A stretch of DNA of 64,000 nt from Terriglobales bacterium (GCA_027485675.1 JAIXQP010000018.1:141647-205646), one strand, 5' to 3'. Shown: positions 53,574-62,700, counted from the first letter of the stretch. Notes: a model not told the origin generated them from the letters alone. Translations and numbers: made by a program.

Positions 53574-56500
53574 CTAGAACCTCCCTTCGAGACGAAGAAT
53601 CGGAATCGGCTCGGGAAGGTTCGAACTTGGGGGTGGCAGTGGCGGTGTTGGATTGGGGAGAACGCCGGCGCCGCCACCGGCACCTCCCGGAAGCACCGAG
53701 GGCATATCGCTGATGATCTGGAGGCCCGGAAGCGCGCTCCGAGTATTCCACAAATTTAGCCGGCAGCTTGGGCAAATCGGTGCCGTAACGCCGAGGTATA
53801 ACCGTCCCGTGGACCCTGCCGGTGTCGTCATGAGGGCGTGTCCGAAGAGTTTGATTTCGGCGTCGGCTCCTCGAACGAAAGCCTGTCCATTCGCACCCGG
53901 CACCGCCACTGGTTCAAGCGGAGCGGGTAGCGGATCGGGCGATGGCACTCTCCCCGCCGGCGTTTCAATGGCGCGAATACCAGTGCCGCTACGGTCCACT
54001 CCGCTTCGGGTGGTCGCACTGACTGGGTTTCCGTTCATCTCCCCCTGTAAGGTTGCCTGGACGCCGCCGCTTCCGGCGCGGCCGGCCGCATCGGCTTCGG
54101 CTGCCGCAATTCCAGCGCGCCTCTCAGCTTGAGCGGCCGCATTCCTGGCGAAGGGCCCGCCCAACCGCTGGCCAACGGCTTCTCCGGCTTCTTGAAGAAC
54201 CTCCACACGTCGCTGGACGGCCCTCGAAACTGCCCGCGCGGCCACTGCGGCTGGAGACTGCGACGTCGCCGCGCGGTAGGCCAGCCGCGCTACCGCCTGG
54301 CCCGCCTGGCTGCCCACAACTCGGGCTGCCAGCCTTTGTCCGACTTGCGTTCTGGCAATGAGCTGCCCGGCGCCGGAAAACACGCCGCCCGTCACTCCAC
54401 CGATGACCGCCGCCGTAATCACGTTGCCCGCCGTAATAGGGCGCCCATCCACCGATGCCTCCACCACTTCCCCGACGGCGCCGGCAAAAGCGCCGCCAAT
54501 AATGCCCGCAACTACGGGCCCCGCAATGCCGCCTGTAGCGGCAGTGACCGCAACCCCGACCGCTACCGCCGCGATGAGGCCGAGCGTTTTCCCCCAACTC
54601 CAGCGGCCATTTGTATCGCGAAGAATCACAGGGTTGTTTCGCGAATAGGTATAAACGTTGAAGCCGTCCACCAACTCCGATGGATCGCAGCTTGTCCATC
54701 TTGCCAGCCAAGGAGCGTAATAGCGGGCTCCGTGATAACTAAACCCGGTCTCGTCATCTCTCTCTTTGGCGATAAATCGATATCTCTTCGCAAAAGGAAG
54801 CTGCGCTTCCACTGCTTGCAGGGACGTACTACCGAACGGCGTGTATTCTTCGTAGGAAACGATGTTTGCGTCGGCGTCCAGCTCGAGCATGCTCGAATCC
54901 AAGTGGTTGCCAAACTGGAAACGGATGAGCTGTTCGAACACATCCGTCCGGGTCTCAACCAGTGCGAAACGATGATCGCCGTCGACAACATGCAGGCTTT
55001 CCCGCGTTAGCGCGCCGACACCACCGCGCCGGTACAGCTCAAACAGCCCGGCGTAGAATCTCTCCTCGATCACCACGCCGCCGATCTCGGTGACTTTTCT
55101 GACACGCTTCCCGTCGGAGTCGTAGACAAACCAGGTCTGCTCACCGGCGTGCGCGGCGCCATCTGCATCGCCACCGCCGACGGCCTGCCGCCTGGTCATC
55201 TGGAGTTGATCGCGAAGATCCCATCGCATCTCCTGCAGATGGGGCATGCGCAGCATCGCGCCGTGTGCGTTGTATCCATTCCCCGCGACGCTATAGTTCT
55301 CTACGGCCCCTGCCACGGTGGAACGAGTCAGGCGATTGCCGGTCTGAGCCGGCTCGATCAGGCTGTGTTCCAAATAGTCGTACTGTCGTGTCCAGCCCGG
55401 GTTCGCCGGATTGGTCCCCGCATGCTGCATCGCGGAGAGATTTCCGGCCGGATCGTAGGTGTAACGTTCCAGGTAACGGCCGACGGCCATGCCGTCGTTG
55501 GCCGATAACGGAATGCCGATGCGAGGTCTGTCGTTGTAGGAATGCGGCGTGGGAGGATTCGAAATTTGGCCCAGATGCTCACGGCCCACCGCCTCGATGA
55601 GCCGGTAAGTGGCGTCGTAAAGATACGAAGCACGGGGCTCAACGCGCCGATTTTGAAAGAAGAGAATCTGTTGCGCGTTGTCGACGAGGTGGGTGACATT
55701 CCCGATGGGATCGTAGGTGTAACGAAGATCCTGAACAGCGCAACCTGGCCAGCCCGGTACTGGTGTCCGCGGACAGTCCCCCGGAAAGCGGACGGGATTA
55801 CGCGTGGTTTGAATGCGAGTGGCGCGAAAGGTGAGCGGATCATAATCGTAGCTGGTCTTCGCCGAGTTCCCGTACTCTACAAGCAGCCGCTGCCCCTTCG
55901 CGTTGTAGTCGATATTCGTTATGAATGGGGTCCAGGCGCCCTGCAAACGAACGTCGACCTGATTGAGCAGATTGGCCTCGTTGTAGGCGTGGCGAATAAT
56001 GCTGTTGTCCGGCGTAGTCAACTCCACGGCACGATTCAAGGCGTCGAAAGCGGTCCGGGAAACAAACGGCGCACCCGAAAGCGGAACCGCGCCGGACCAG
56101 TCCAGTGTTGCGTTGTATACCTGGGCAAACTCGCGCTGCGAGCGGAGTGCGTTTCCCTTGAAGTCATATTCATCGGTGGTGAGCACGCCGCTCTGTTCCA
56201 TCACAGCCACAGGTTTGGTCCGGAGATTTGAGTCCTCTGGGTTGGGAAGTGTCTCGCCGTACACCGTTCGAGAGACGGTTTGGGGCAACCCTGCGCCGAT
56301 CTGCACGATCGTGGCGATGGCGCGCCGCGACGTGTCATAGGACGTTTCCACGCGCCGGTTCAAGCTGTCCCAGGCGTAGAGCGGGTTAGCCGAACAATCG
56401 TTCAACATCCAACGCTGGCCCGCGTCCATGCTTAAGGAATGGATGCGGACGCCCGTCATTTCCACCTCGTACCGCATGACGCTGCGGCCCAGCGCGTCGA

Positions 56501-59500
56501 TGACATCCAGGCGGCTGCCTTTGATATCCAGATTGACCCGCGTCCGATAGAACTCTTCAACTGGTGGGGCGGCGGGCGGTTGATGCGTGTACTTGAACTT
56601 GTTGTGGACGATGGTAGCGAAAGTCCGGCCCAGCGGGTCTACGTAGGCGCGGGCCGGCGTGGCCGCATGGATAGACGTCTGCTGCGCCGTGGTTTGCTCG
56701 TCAGGCCCCATGGCCCCGCCGATTCGCTGTCCGTACCAGGTGGGCAGATAGTCCGCCGCCGGCAGACGTGCAAACCACTGGCCCACGTCGGGGTCCGCGG
56801 AGGGATCCGGAATTGAGACAGTGTCGTTGACGTCCCAACTGTCGCTGCGCCAAGCGTTGAACACCACCTTTTCCCAGGTGCGATTGGCATGCAGCGTGGC
56901 GATTACTCGCGTCACCGGGTCGTACATCAGCACCGGGCTAACACCCACGCGCACATCAAATTCGAAGCGGTGTGTGCCGGTGAAAAACGGTTCGTACTGC
57001 CGGACCGGCTTCGCTTTGTTGTTGAAGACCGCCCAGCCCGTGCCGATCCACCGGGGCGCCACGGCGCCCGCTGTCATCACCGGTTGTCCGCCGGCCCCCA
57101 GGATGACATCGCCGTTGAGATCGCGGACAGGAATTGGGCCGTCTTCGGCTCGCACCTTATGTTGGATCTCGCGGCCGAACCCGTCGGAGTAGGCAAAGCT
57201 GTAGTGAAAGCGGAGTCCTGTAGCAGGGACCTGATCGCTATCGTGCGTCTCCCGCGCCACCGTGTATACCACGGGTGCCGACGGCTTTGGCAGCGCTTTG
57301 GTTCGCTGATACGCGAATAGATCGTACACAAGCCGCGTGCTCGCGCGGTGCAGAATTGCCTGTGGATTCGCGGTTGGATTCGCAAGCTGGTCTTGCACTA
57401 CGGCATCGGTGAGGTTGGGCTCGAAGGCGGGTGTGATCAAGTCGCCTTGCGCGGCGGCGGGCAGCGGTTTGCCCATTACCGCAGTCCCCACAACCATGTT
57501 GAGGGAGTCAAAAACAACCGCCGAGCGGTTCCGGTTCGGATCCATCACCAACTCCGGCTGCAGCGCGCGGTAGTTGATGGACCGGCTGACGATCACACCG
57601 GCGGCGTTCCGCTCTCCGGCGGTGATTCGGTTTCCGGCCGCGTCCTGCGTGTCCAGCACCAGCAGATGATAGGAATCGTAGGTAACGAAGTTCTCGGTGG
57701 ATAGCAGCGGGGTATGGAACGGGTCGCGGAATCTGTGCGGAAGAAAGAAATGCGCATGGGCAAACGCAAGCTCTTGCGCGGGCGTGTGAGCGGGATCCGG
57801 CGAGAAGAAGGTGCGGCCGGAGGGCATCCACCAATTGAGGTCCCCTTCGGTGTGCACGTAGCGGCCCTCATCGGCGAGCATGGCGTTTGTTACTTTGCTG
57901 GCATAAACATTGGTCACAAGGCCGGGAGTGAGAGCGAGCCTATACGTATCGAACGGCAAAGCCATGGACTCGATCTGCCCCAGCGGGAGGGCCCCGGTCA
58001 AATCGTTGCGCCGGTAGTAGGTCCGCCGGTGCTCAATGAGGCGTTTCTGCTGGATCGCTCCCGATGGTGTTTGCTCGAAGTCGAGCGGAGCCGCACCCGT
58101 GCCGGCCGCTAGAATCTCGCTGAAACGGAAGCGCGAAGCGCCCGCTGCCAGTTGAAGCCCCGTAAGTTCGTAAGTGCGCGTCTCATGAATCGCCGGCGTC
58201 CGATAGTCGTCGGGTTGGTCCAGCAGATTGGTGACGTCGTTTTCGGTATACGTGATTAGGAGTTGGCTCTGTTTGGCCTGATCAGCCGGTGTGAGATCGG
58301 GATCGGGGTGACGCCGGGGATAGGCAACGGACGCTTGTCTCCGTACATTGCCAAAACGATCCGTTTCGAGCGTCAGGGCATGCGCGACTCGTGGATCGGA
58401 TGGATCGCGCTCGTACTGAAAGCTCAAAGATTCCCGGGCATGGGTGAAGAACACAGCATGCCGGTTGATGCCGCGGTTCTGGATTGGAAGGATCGTGAAA
58501 TTCTGCTCGGTGACGGTGTAGGGATGGCGCTCTCTGGCTGTGCCGTCGAGAGAGTACACTTCCCGGCGCAGGACGGAGCCCTTCAATGCCCGGCAAGCTT
58601 CGCGCTCGTCGGCGACAGTAAGGCCGTCCGGAAGGACGGTGTCGTCCAGGAGCAGCGCTCGAGCCTGAACGCCGGATAGTCCTGGCTCGCGATAATACTC
58701 TCCCGTGTCCGAGGGACGGAGAAGTCCCGCGAAGAAATCGGAGACATGATTGCGTCCTACGTGGACGCCGGTGTGAAACCATGTTTTGGTAAGGACAGGC
58801 GGAATGGAGGACGCGGCATCGATGTTTGAGGCGTCCGGCATCGCGCCATCGGCCGTGAGCACGCCGAACTCCTCGGTGTCCCACTGCTCCACCAAACCAA
58901 AGCCCCGAAATTCACGGTCATCGCCGTCGAAGTATCCATGGTGATAGGCGTTTCGCTGCACGAAGAGATTGCGGCTGATCCAATCGTAAGTTTCAATGCG
59001 TTCCACCACATGCACGGGGAACGGAAGCTTGGTGATCCAGGGCCGGCCGGCGGCCTTATCGGCGAGGTAGAACTGTGTGGACGAGACGTAGCGAATTCGG
59101 GTTTCCGCCCCAAGATTGTTAGCCGCCTTGATCAAAAGATGGGGCTTGATGCCGCCCATCAAATCGATATAGCGGATCGGACTGCGGGCATCGGCCGGTA
59201 GCGGCGAACACCAAACGAGGCACGCAGTCCCGTTGCCGAGCAGGTCAGCGGTGGAGACATCCGACACCGTCTGCAACCGGGGAAACTGGGGCAGCGGCCG
59301 CGGTCCGCTGAGACGATTCCCGCTCTGGTTAAAGTAGATGCGGGCGTCGTCGCGGCCCAGGTAGATGATATCCGTCGTACCCGACCCATCGATGTCCGCC
59401 AGTCGTATGCGGCTGTGGCTGAATTGATCCACGTGGTCGAATTCGCTGACGTTATCCATCGCGACTTTCGCGCCGAAATGTCCATAGCCCAAATTAGGCC

Positions 59501-61400
59501 AGTAAGAAACTTCCCCGTTGCGGATGCGGACCAGATCGGTGAGTCCGTCGCCCGACATATCGGCCAGATAGATGGACTGTTCTCCGTCGGCCAGCACCAG
59601 CCGCGGGCCCTTTTCCTCATCCAGCGACATGAGCACCCGCGCCGAGGGACCGAATCCTTCTTGGGCGAGCGATGGGTACCACGTAAAGACCTGATGCTCG
59701 GTGATAAGAACATCTGCGTGCCCGTCCCCGTCCAGATCCACAAAGCGTAGGTTGGGATCGTCCCAACTAAGCTGGGGCAAGGTTCGGAAAGGTTTGAATG
59801 CGAGCCAGCCTCCCTGTTCACCACGCTCGTAAAAGCCCGGCATCGGTCCGCTGAACGAAACCAGATCTAAGTTACCGTCACCGCCAAGGTCCAGCAACTG
59901 CTGCTTACCCTCGTTCAGGCCGCTAAGCGATGGCTGGAGCGAGAGAGTCGCGGCCGGCCCAAATCTTCCGCCGCCGAGGTTGGACTTGTAGATCCACGCC
60001 TTCGCCTGTTGTGAGAGGATCCCTGAAACCCCTTCTCCATCCAGGTCGACCCATTGATATCCGCCGCCTTCAGTACCCACTGGAAGGTTCTTCAGGCTTT
60101 CCGCGTCGATGCGTTGGATATCGTCCCGAATCGCTGGCCGGCTGTACTCAAACTCCACCGGCGGGACCGATTTTTTTAAGTACGTAACGAAAGTGACGCC
60201 GTCACGCACTTTTACGGGGTCAGCAGTCCGCTCGAACCCGTGCTGCGCGGCGCTGCGAAGAAACGACGCAAACCTCGTGCTGCCGGAATGTCCAAACTCG
60301 GTGTCGATGTTGGTGTTGGGGAGGGAATAGTCCAGGTCTTCGTAATCGAAGCTCGTCTCCCTCACAAGATACGGTTCCGCACCGAGTTCATCAAATCGGT
60401 GGAACATCAACACGCGATGGCAGCGCCGGTAGGTACGAACTTCGAATCCGGACCGGTATTGAGAGAACGGATCTAGGCGCAGAGCCCATGTAGAGGAAGG
60501 CTGGTTGGAGGCCTGGACCAGCCTGTGTTGGTCATCCCCTGGAATCAGTGGATTCAGCGGAAGATCGGCGACATGTCCTTCCGAGTAATCCAGTACGACT
60601 TCAAACAGCCAGTCCACGCGCAGAGTCAGGTCTTCTCCTGCAACGCGCGGAATTCGGTTCCCGTACAGAACCCGCTTTAGATAGCGATTAGCCTTGCAAA
60701 CACGATTTCTCTCGTTCACGCTCGCGGGATCAATGTTGGCGGCGTCCTCTGCCACGTAGCGATAAACGATGGCGTTTCCCGTGGCGTCATAGCTTTCACA
60801 GAGGAGCCAGGTGAAGACGCGTAGCGGGTCGTGCGGGTCGGCGATTCGGCTCTCGTGCGTTCTCCCATAAATGGAGGTCAAGTTCTCCATGGAGATGGAG
60901 CGCCAGTGCGTTTCCCCCGTCGCGCGATTGACCCACCGCTCGATGCGCGAGAACACGTTCTCAACTCTGGGCAGATAGCGATGGATCGCAAAACCCGGAT
61001 GGGAACCGGTGTCTACGAACCGGGTCCCGTCCGGTTGGAGCAACGGAACCAGATCTTCGAAACCAGAGTAAACATACTCATCAGACTCGGCGGCGTCCTG
61101 ATAACGACAGAGTCCCTTGTCTGTCTTCCTCGTGATCTGTGTGGTGGAAAGCCGCCAACCGAAGCCGAACGGTCCGTTACCGGAGCCGGAATCGTAGGAG
61201 AGGGACAGTTGGGGGCCGAAACCCGCGCGGCCTGGAGACACACCAATCGGGACCGACATGGATCCAGTTCCCGTAACCGGATTCGCCCCGAACTTTTCAC
61301 CGATACCTCGAATTGCACCTCCGCCTTTCGGAATCGTGACAGCTGGGCGCCCGGATTGACCTGCCAAGTGGCCCGCGAGAGCGTTGTTCGGCTTTTCCAT
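53574..61400 (-). CDS. Fused Tc toxin subunits B and C (SpvB/TcdB-RHS), 2608 aa
   Basis: A single polypeptide combining TcB and TcC. An SpvB-type N-terminus has GGGAIRGIGEKFGANPVTGTG and LSLSYDSGSGNGPFGFGWRLS, followed by FG-GAP/VCBS repeats (VDLDGDGHADVLITEH; ADMSGDGLTDLVRIRNGEVS; ADIDGSGTTDIIYLGRD). TcdB middle domains follow, then RHS/YD repeats making the cocoon shell. The RHS core ends with GARYYAPWLARWTSCDP and NNPVILRDTNGRW. Autocleavage at that Asp-rich motif would free the 341-residue hypervariable tail (2268-2608) as cargo. It is first in the operon; the ATG has no strong ribosome site. No RHS frameshift or truncation was found. Confidence 0.93.
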   Translation of the reverse strand: MEKPNNALAGHLAGQSGRPAVTIPKGGGAIRGIGEKFGANPVTGTGSMSVPIGVSPGRAGFGPQLSLSYDSGSGNGPFGFGWRLSTTQITRKTDKGLCRYQDAAESDEYVYSGFEDLVPLLQPDGTRFVDTGSHPGFAIHRYLPRVENVFSRIERWVNRATGETHWRSISMENLTSIYGRTHESRIADPHDPLRVFTWLLCESYDATGNAIVYRYVAEDAANIDPASVNERNRVCKANRYLKRVLYGNRIPRVAGEDLTLRVDWLFEVVLDYSEGHVADLPLNPLIPGDDQHRLVQASNQPSSTWALRLDPFSQYRSGFEVRTYRRCHRVLMFHRFDELGAEPYLVRETSFDYEDLDYSLPNTNIDTEFGHSGSTRFASFLRSAAQHGFERTADPVKVRDGVTFVTYLKKSVPPVEFEYSRPAIRDDIQRIDAESLKNLPVGTEGGGYQWVDLDGEGVSGILSQQAKAWIYKSNLGGGRFGPAATLSLQPSLSGLNEGKQQLLDLGGDGNLDLVSFSGPMPGFYERGEQGGWLAFKPFRTLPQLSWDDPNLRFVDLDGDGHADVLITEHQVFTWYPSLAQEGFGPSARVLMSLDEEKGPRLVLADGEQSIYLADMSGDGLTDLVRIRNGEVSYWPNLGYGHFGAKVAMDNVSEFDHVDQFSHSRIRLADIDGSGTTDIIYLGRDDARIYFNQSGNRLSGPRPLPQFPRLQTVSDVSTADLLGNGTACLVWCSPLPADARSPIRYIDLMGGIKPHLLIKAANNLGAETRIRYVSSTQFYLADKAAGRPWITKLPFPVHVVERIETYDWISRNLFVQRNAYHHGYFDGDDREFRGFGLVEQWDTEEFGVLTADGAMPDASNIDAASSIPPVLTKTWFHTGVHVGRNHVSDFFAGLLRPSDTGEYYREPGLSGVQARALLLDDTVLPDGLTVADEREACRALKGSVLRREVYSLDGTARERHPYTVTEQNFTILPIQNRGINRHAVFFTHARESLSFQYERDPSDPRVAHALTLETDRFGNVRRQASVAYPRRHPDPDLTPADQAKQSQLLITYTENDVTNLLDQPDDYRTPAIHETRTYELTGLQLAAGASRFRFSEILAAGTGAAPLDFEQTPSGAIQQKRLIEHRRTYYRRNDLTGALPLGQIESMALPFDTYRLALTPGLVTNVYASKVTNAMLADEGRYVHTEGDLNWWMPSGRTFFSPDPAHTPAQELAFAHAHFFLPHRFRDPFHTPLLSTENFVTYDSYHLLVLDTQDAAGNRITAGERNAAGVIVSRSINYRALQPELVMDPNRNRSAVVFDSLNMVVGTAVMGKPLPAAAQGDLITPAFEPNLTDAVVQDQLANPTANPQAILHRASTRLVYDLFAYQRTKALPKPSAPVVYTVARETHDSDQVPATGLRFHYSFAYSDGFGREIQHKVRAEDGPIPVRDLNGDVILGAGGQPVMTAGAVAPRWIGTGWAVFNNKAKPVRQYEPFFTGTHRFEFDVRVGVSPVLMYDPVTRVIATLHANRTWEKVVFNAWRSDSWDVNDTVSIPDPSADPDVGQWFARLPAADYLPTWYGQRIGGAMGPDEQTTAQQTSIHAATPARAYVDPLGRTFATIVHNKFKYTHQPPAAPPVEEFYRTRVNLDIKGSRLDVIDALGRSVMRYEVEMTGVRIHSLSMDAGQRWMLNDCSANPLYAWDSLNRRVETSYDTSRRAIATIVQIGAGLPQTVSRTVYGETLPNPEDSNLRTKPVAVMEQSGVLTTDEYDFKGNALRSQREFAQVYNATLDWSGAVPLSGAPFVSRTAFDALNRAVELTTPDNSIIRHAYNEANLLNQVDVRLQGAWTPFITNIDYNAKGQRLLVEYGNSAKTSYDYDPLTFRATRIQTTRNPVRFPGDCPRTPVPGWPGCAVQDLRYTYDPIGNVTHLVDNAQQILFFQNRRVEPRASYLYDATYRLIEAVGREHLGQISNPPTPHSYNDRPRIGIPLSANDGMAVGRYLERYTYDPAGNLSAMQHAGTNPANPGWTRQYDYLEHSLIEPAQTGNRLTRSTVAGAVENYSVAGNGYNAHGAMLRMPHLQEMRWDLRDQLQMTRRQAVGGGDADGAAHAGEQTWFVYDSDGKRVRKVTEIGGVVIEERFYAGLFELYRRGGVGALTRESLHVVDGDHRFALVETRTDVFEQLIRFQFGNHLDSSMLELDADANIVSYEEYTPFGSTSLQAVEAQLPFAKRYRFIAKERDDETGFSYHGARYYAPWLARWTSCDPSELVDGFNVYTYSRNNPVILRDTNGRWSWGKTLGLIAAVAVGVAVTAATGGIAGPVVAGIIGGAFAGAVGEVVEASVDGRPITAGNVITAAVIGGVTGGVFSGAGQLIARTQVGQRLAARVVGSQAGQAVARLAYRAATSQSPAAVAARAVSRAVQRRVEVLQEAGEAVGQRLGGPFARNAAAQAERRAGIAAAEADAAGRAGSGGVQATLQGEMNGNPVSATTRSGVDRSGTGIRAIETPAGRVPSPDPLPAPLEPVAVPGANGQAFVRGADAEIKLFGHALMTTPAGSTGRLYLGVTAPICPSCRLNLWNTRSALPGLQIISDMPSVLPGGAGGGAGVLPNPTPPLPPPSSNLPEPIPILRLEGRF
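53577..54599 (-). other. TcC hypervariable tail with deaminase-like C-terminal domain
   Basis: This codes for residues 2268-2608 of the fused TcB-TcC protein. A hydrophobic Gly/Ala segment (LGLIAAVAVGVAVTAATGG and VAGIIGGAFAGAVGEVV) comes first, as in many polymorphic-toxin tails, then an Ala/Arg helical linker. Around 2505-2570 are GADAEIKLFGHAL, GRLYLGVTAPICPSCRLNLWN and ALPGLQII: an xAE motif (D2513, A2514, E2515) and 28 residues later a CxxC (C2543, C2546). This is the layout of zinc deaminase toxins, except that the first zinc ligand, usually His or Cys, is Asp. The tail ends with a proline-rich stretch. Confidence 0.6.
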
Positions 61401-61759
61401 ACTTCAGTCGGACTCCAAAGTGGGGACTAGGAATTGCAAGGACAGCTTGATCCAAGAACGTTTCGATCTCCTGCCCGAGGAATTATGCTCCTGGAGTGAC
61501 CCTCAGGATCCGAACGTTTCCGATTTTGTTTGGCCCTCCGAAACGATCTGATTCACGATTGACGCGGCCGGTACTCCTGTGGCGGCTAGGCTACGAGATG
61601 CTGTCCGGAAGAAGGATCGGCTTCAGGTTTGAGCAGATTCAACTCGAACAGTTCAATCAGGTCGGTTTCGCTTAGCACGGTCGCGGTGCCTCTTCCAGGT
61701 GAGGCTGGCCTCGGAGGCAGCCACCACGTTCGGGTGCATAGGAATTTTCGAGCGGCTAT

Positions 61760-62083
61760 TCAGGGATTCTTACACCGACGGCGACAACCCAAGTCGAAGT
61801 TGAACGGTCTGACCGAAGGTCCGAGCTCTTCACGATCAGAGGCGGCACGGTCAAACACCAGGCGTTGCTCGGGAGAGCAAATCGTTGCTTCCACAAAGGA
61901 CCACCGAGAGTGAATCGTTTTCACCGTCTTGCCGACTGCGGCCGCGTGTACCGTTGCCTGCTTTTCGGTGAGGATCGAATCGTGCATGATCCATAGCGCC
62001 TTCGACAGAAGGCGCCAAGGACAAGAGGACGGCTTCCGATTCGCAGTCAGAATGCCTTGAGTGCCAACGTCATAATCTGGCAT
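61760..62083 (-). CDS. Hypothetical protein upstream of the Tc operon
   Basis: About 107 residues from ATG 62083, which has no clear ribosome site; the frame extends to a TTG at 62110. Composition is mixed, with a positively charged C-terminus (NFDLGCRRRCKNP). No family is recognised. It is on the same strand as, and upstream of, the toxin operon, so a regulatory role is conceivable, but it may equally be non-coding. Confidence 0.25.
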   Translation of the reverse strand: MPDYDVGTQGILTANRKPSSCPWRLLSKALWIMHDSILTEKQATVHAAAVGKTVKTIHSRWSFVEATICSPEQRLVFDRAASDREELGPSVRPFNFDLGCRRRCKNP

Positions 62084-62125
62084 TCGCGTGCTGAAACGGC
62101 TTTTTTTCAATAGGATAGCCCCAAA

Positions 62126-62167
62126 CGATTACTGCGATTACTGCTAACGCAGTAATCGCAGTAAAGA
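62126..62167. repeat. Palindrome of iteron-like repeats inside the right island end
   Basis: A perfect 16-bp inverted repeat, TTACTGCGATTACTGC / GCAGTAATCGCAGTAA, with a 4-nt centre (62129-62164). It is made of 9-bp units: CGATTACTG twice in tandem (62126-62143), then CAGTAATCG and CAGTAAAGA (62150-62167). It lies 41 bp from the right att repeat and matches the pair at the left end. Confidence 0.75.
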
Positions 62168-62205
62168 AATTCCGGCCAAAAATCGCCGCAACCTATTGAA
62201 AACAT

Positions 62206-62256
62206 TGGAGCGGGAGACCGGGTTCGAACCGGCGACGTTCAGCTTGGGAAATCGAC
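62206..62256 (-). repeat. Right island boundary: second 3' half of tRNA-Gly(CCC)
   Basis: A 51-bp copy of the left boundary with two mismatches. It starts at the encoded CCA and runs back through the T arm to the anticodon loop TTCCCAA (minus strand). Upstream sequence does not form a D arm or an acceptor 5' strand, so it too is only a fragment. Here the anticodon-stem 3' strand reads GCTGA rather than GCGGA. Confidence 0.85.
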
Positions 62257-62352
62257 TGTGGATTGAAAATACAAGACATAGGCGTCTACGGTGTCAATGA
62301 ATGGCGATAGAAAACACCCTGTTTTCGATAGCCTGCTTCGAAGGCTCTGTTA

Positions 62353-62700
62353 ATGGAGCAGTTTTGGAGCAGGAGCAACTCGCAGAGGCGCTGCTCGTCT
62401 GACTGCCACCGAATCGAGCTGGACGTCAGGCTCCTTATTCTGAACCAGCAGAAGAAGGACAGCGTAACTCAAGAAACCTTTCCCGAACTCCGAGCCGCAG
62501 CCGAGGCCTTGGAAAAACTAATCAACCTGACCGTAACGCAGATCGCCCAGGTGAGGCAGAGCTTCAAGAGGAAACGCACCTTCCTCGGTTCTCGGCGAGA
62601 GGCGTTTCCGGCTTTCACCCTGCGTGAAGCGCCGGAGAAGTTGCTGGCAGTCCGTGAAAGGGGCATCCCCTTTAGGTTAGCCCGCCCGGCGTCCGTATAG
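62353..62700 (+). CDS. Hypothetical protein, doubtful
   Basis: A 115-residue frame from ATG 62353. The N-terminal 30 residues look unlike protein, but the middle has a plausible helix (TFPELRAAAEALEKLINLTVTQIAQVRQSF, in parts). Its end overlaps the convergent parB-like gene by 24 bp. No family recognised, and no ribosome site seen. It could be a remnant whose true start is further in. Confidence 0.3.
   Translation: MEQFWSRSNSQRRCSSDCHRIELDVRLLILNQQKKDSVTQETFPELRAAAEALEKLINLTVTQIAQVRQSFKRKRTFLGSRREAFPAFTLREAPEKLLAVRERGIPFRLARPASV

Larger units (their letters stand above)
61401..62205. other. Intergenic region upstream of the Tc operon
   Basis: About 800 bp leading to the right island end. 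I see no convincing promoter for the toxin operon. A minus-strand frame around 61681-61590 codes a protein-like stretch (SETDLIELFELNLLKPEADP) but has no ATG and is only about 30 codons from a GTG. The remaining signal is the weak ORF at 61760 and the palindrome at 62129-62164. Confidence 0.5.
38497..62256. mobile_element. Genomic island at tRNA-Gly(CCC) carrying a Tc toxin operon
   Basis: About 23.7 kb bounded by direct 51-bp repeats, each a tRNA-Gly 3' half. Inside are repA, AbiEi/AbiEii, an IS remnant and the three-gene Tc operon, with base composition visibly less GC-rich than the flanks. Iteron-like 9-bp repeats lie just inside both ends. No integrase, relaxase or conjugation gene was seen in it, so mobility would depend on functions encoded elsewhere (for example in the element to the right). 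Confidence 0.75.

Noticed and set aside
53206..53775. 189-codon version of the small Tc-operon ORF
   Set aside because: The first 68 codons lie inside the TcB-TcC gene in another frame; the ATG at 53571 with a strong ribosome site is preferred.
61629..61913. Plus-strand 94-codon frame upstream of the Tc operon
   Set aside because: Low-complexity Ser/Arg composition and no ribosome site; likely chance.
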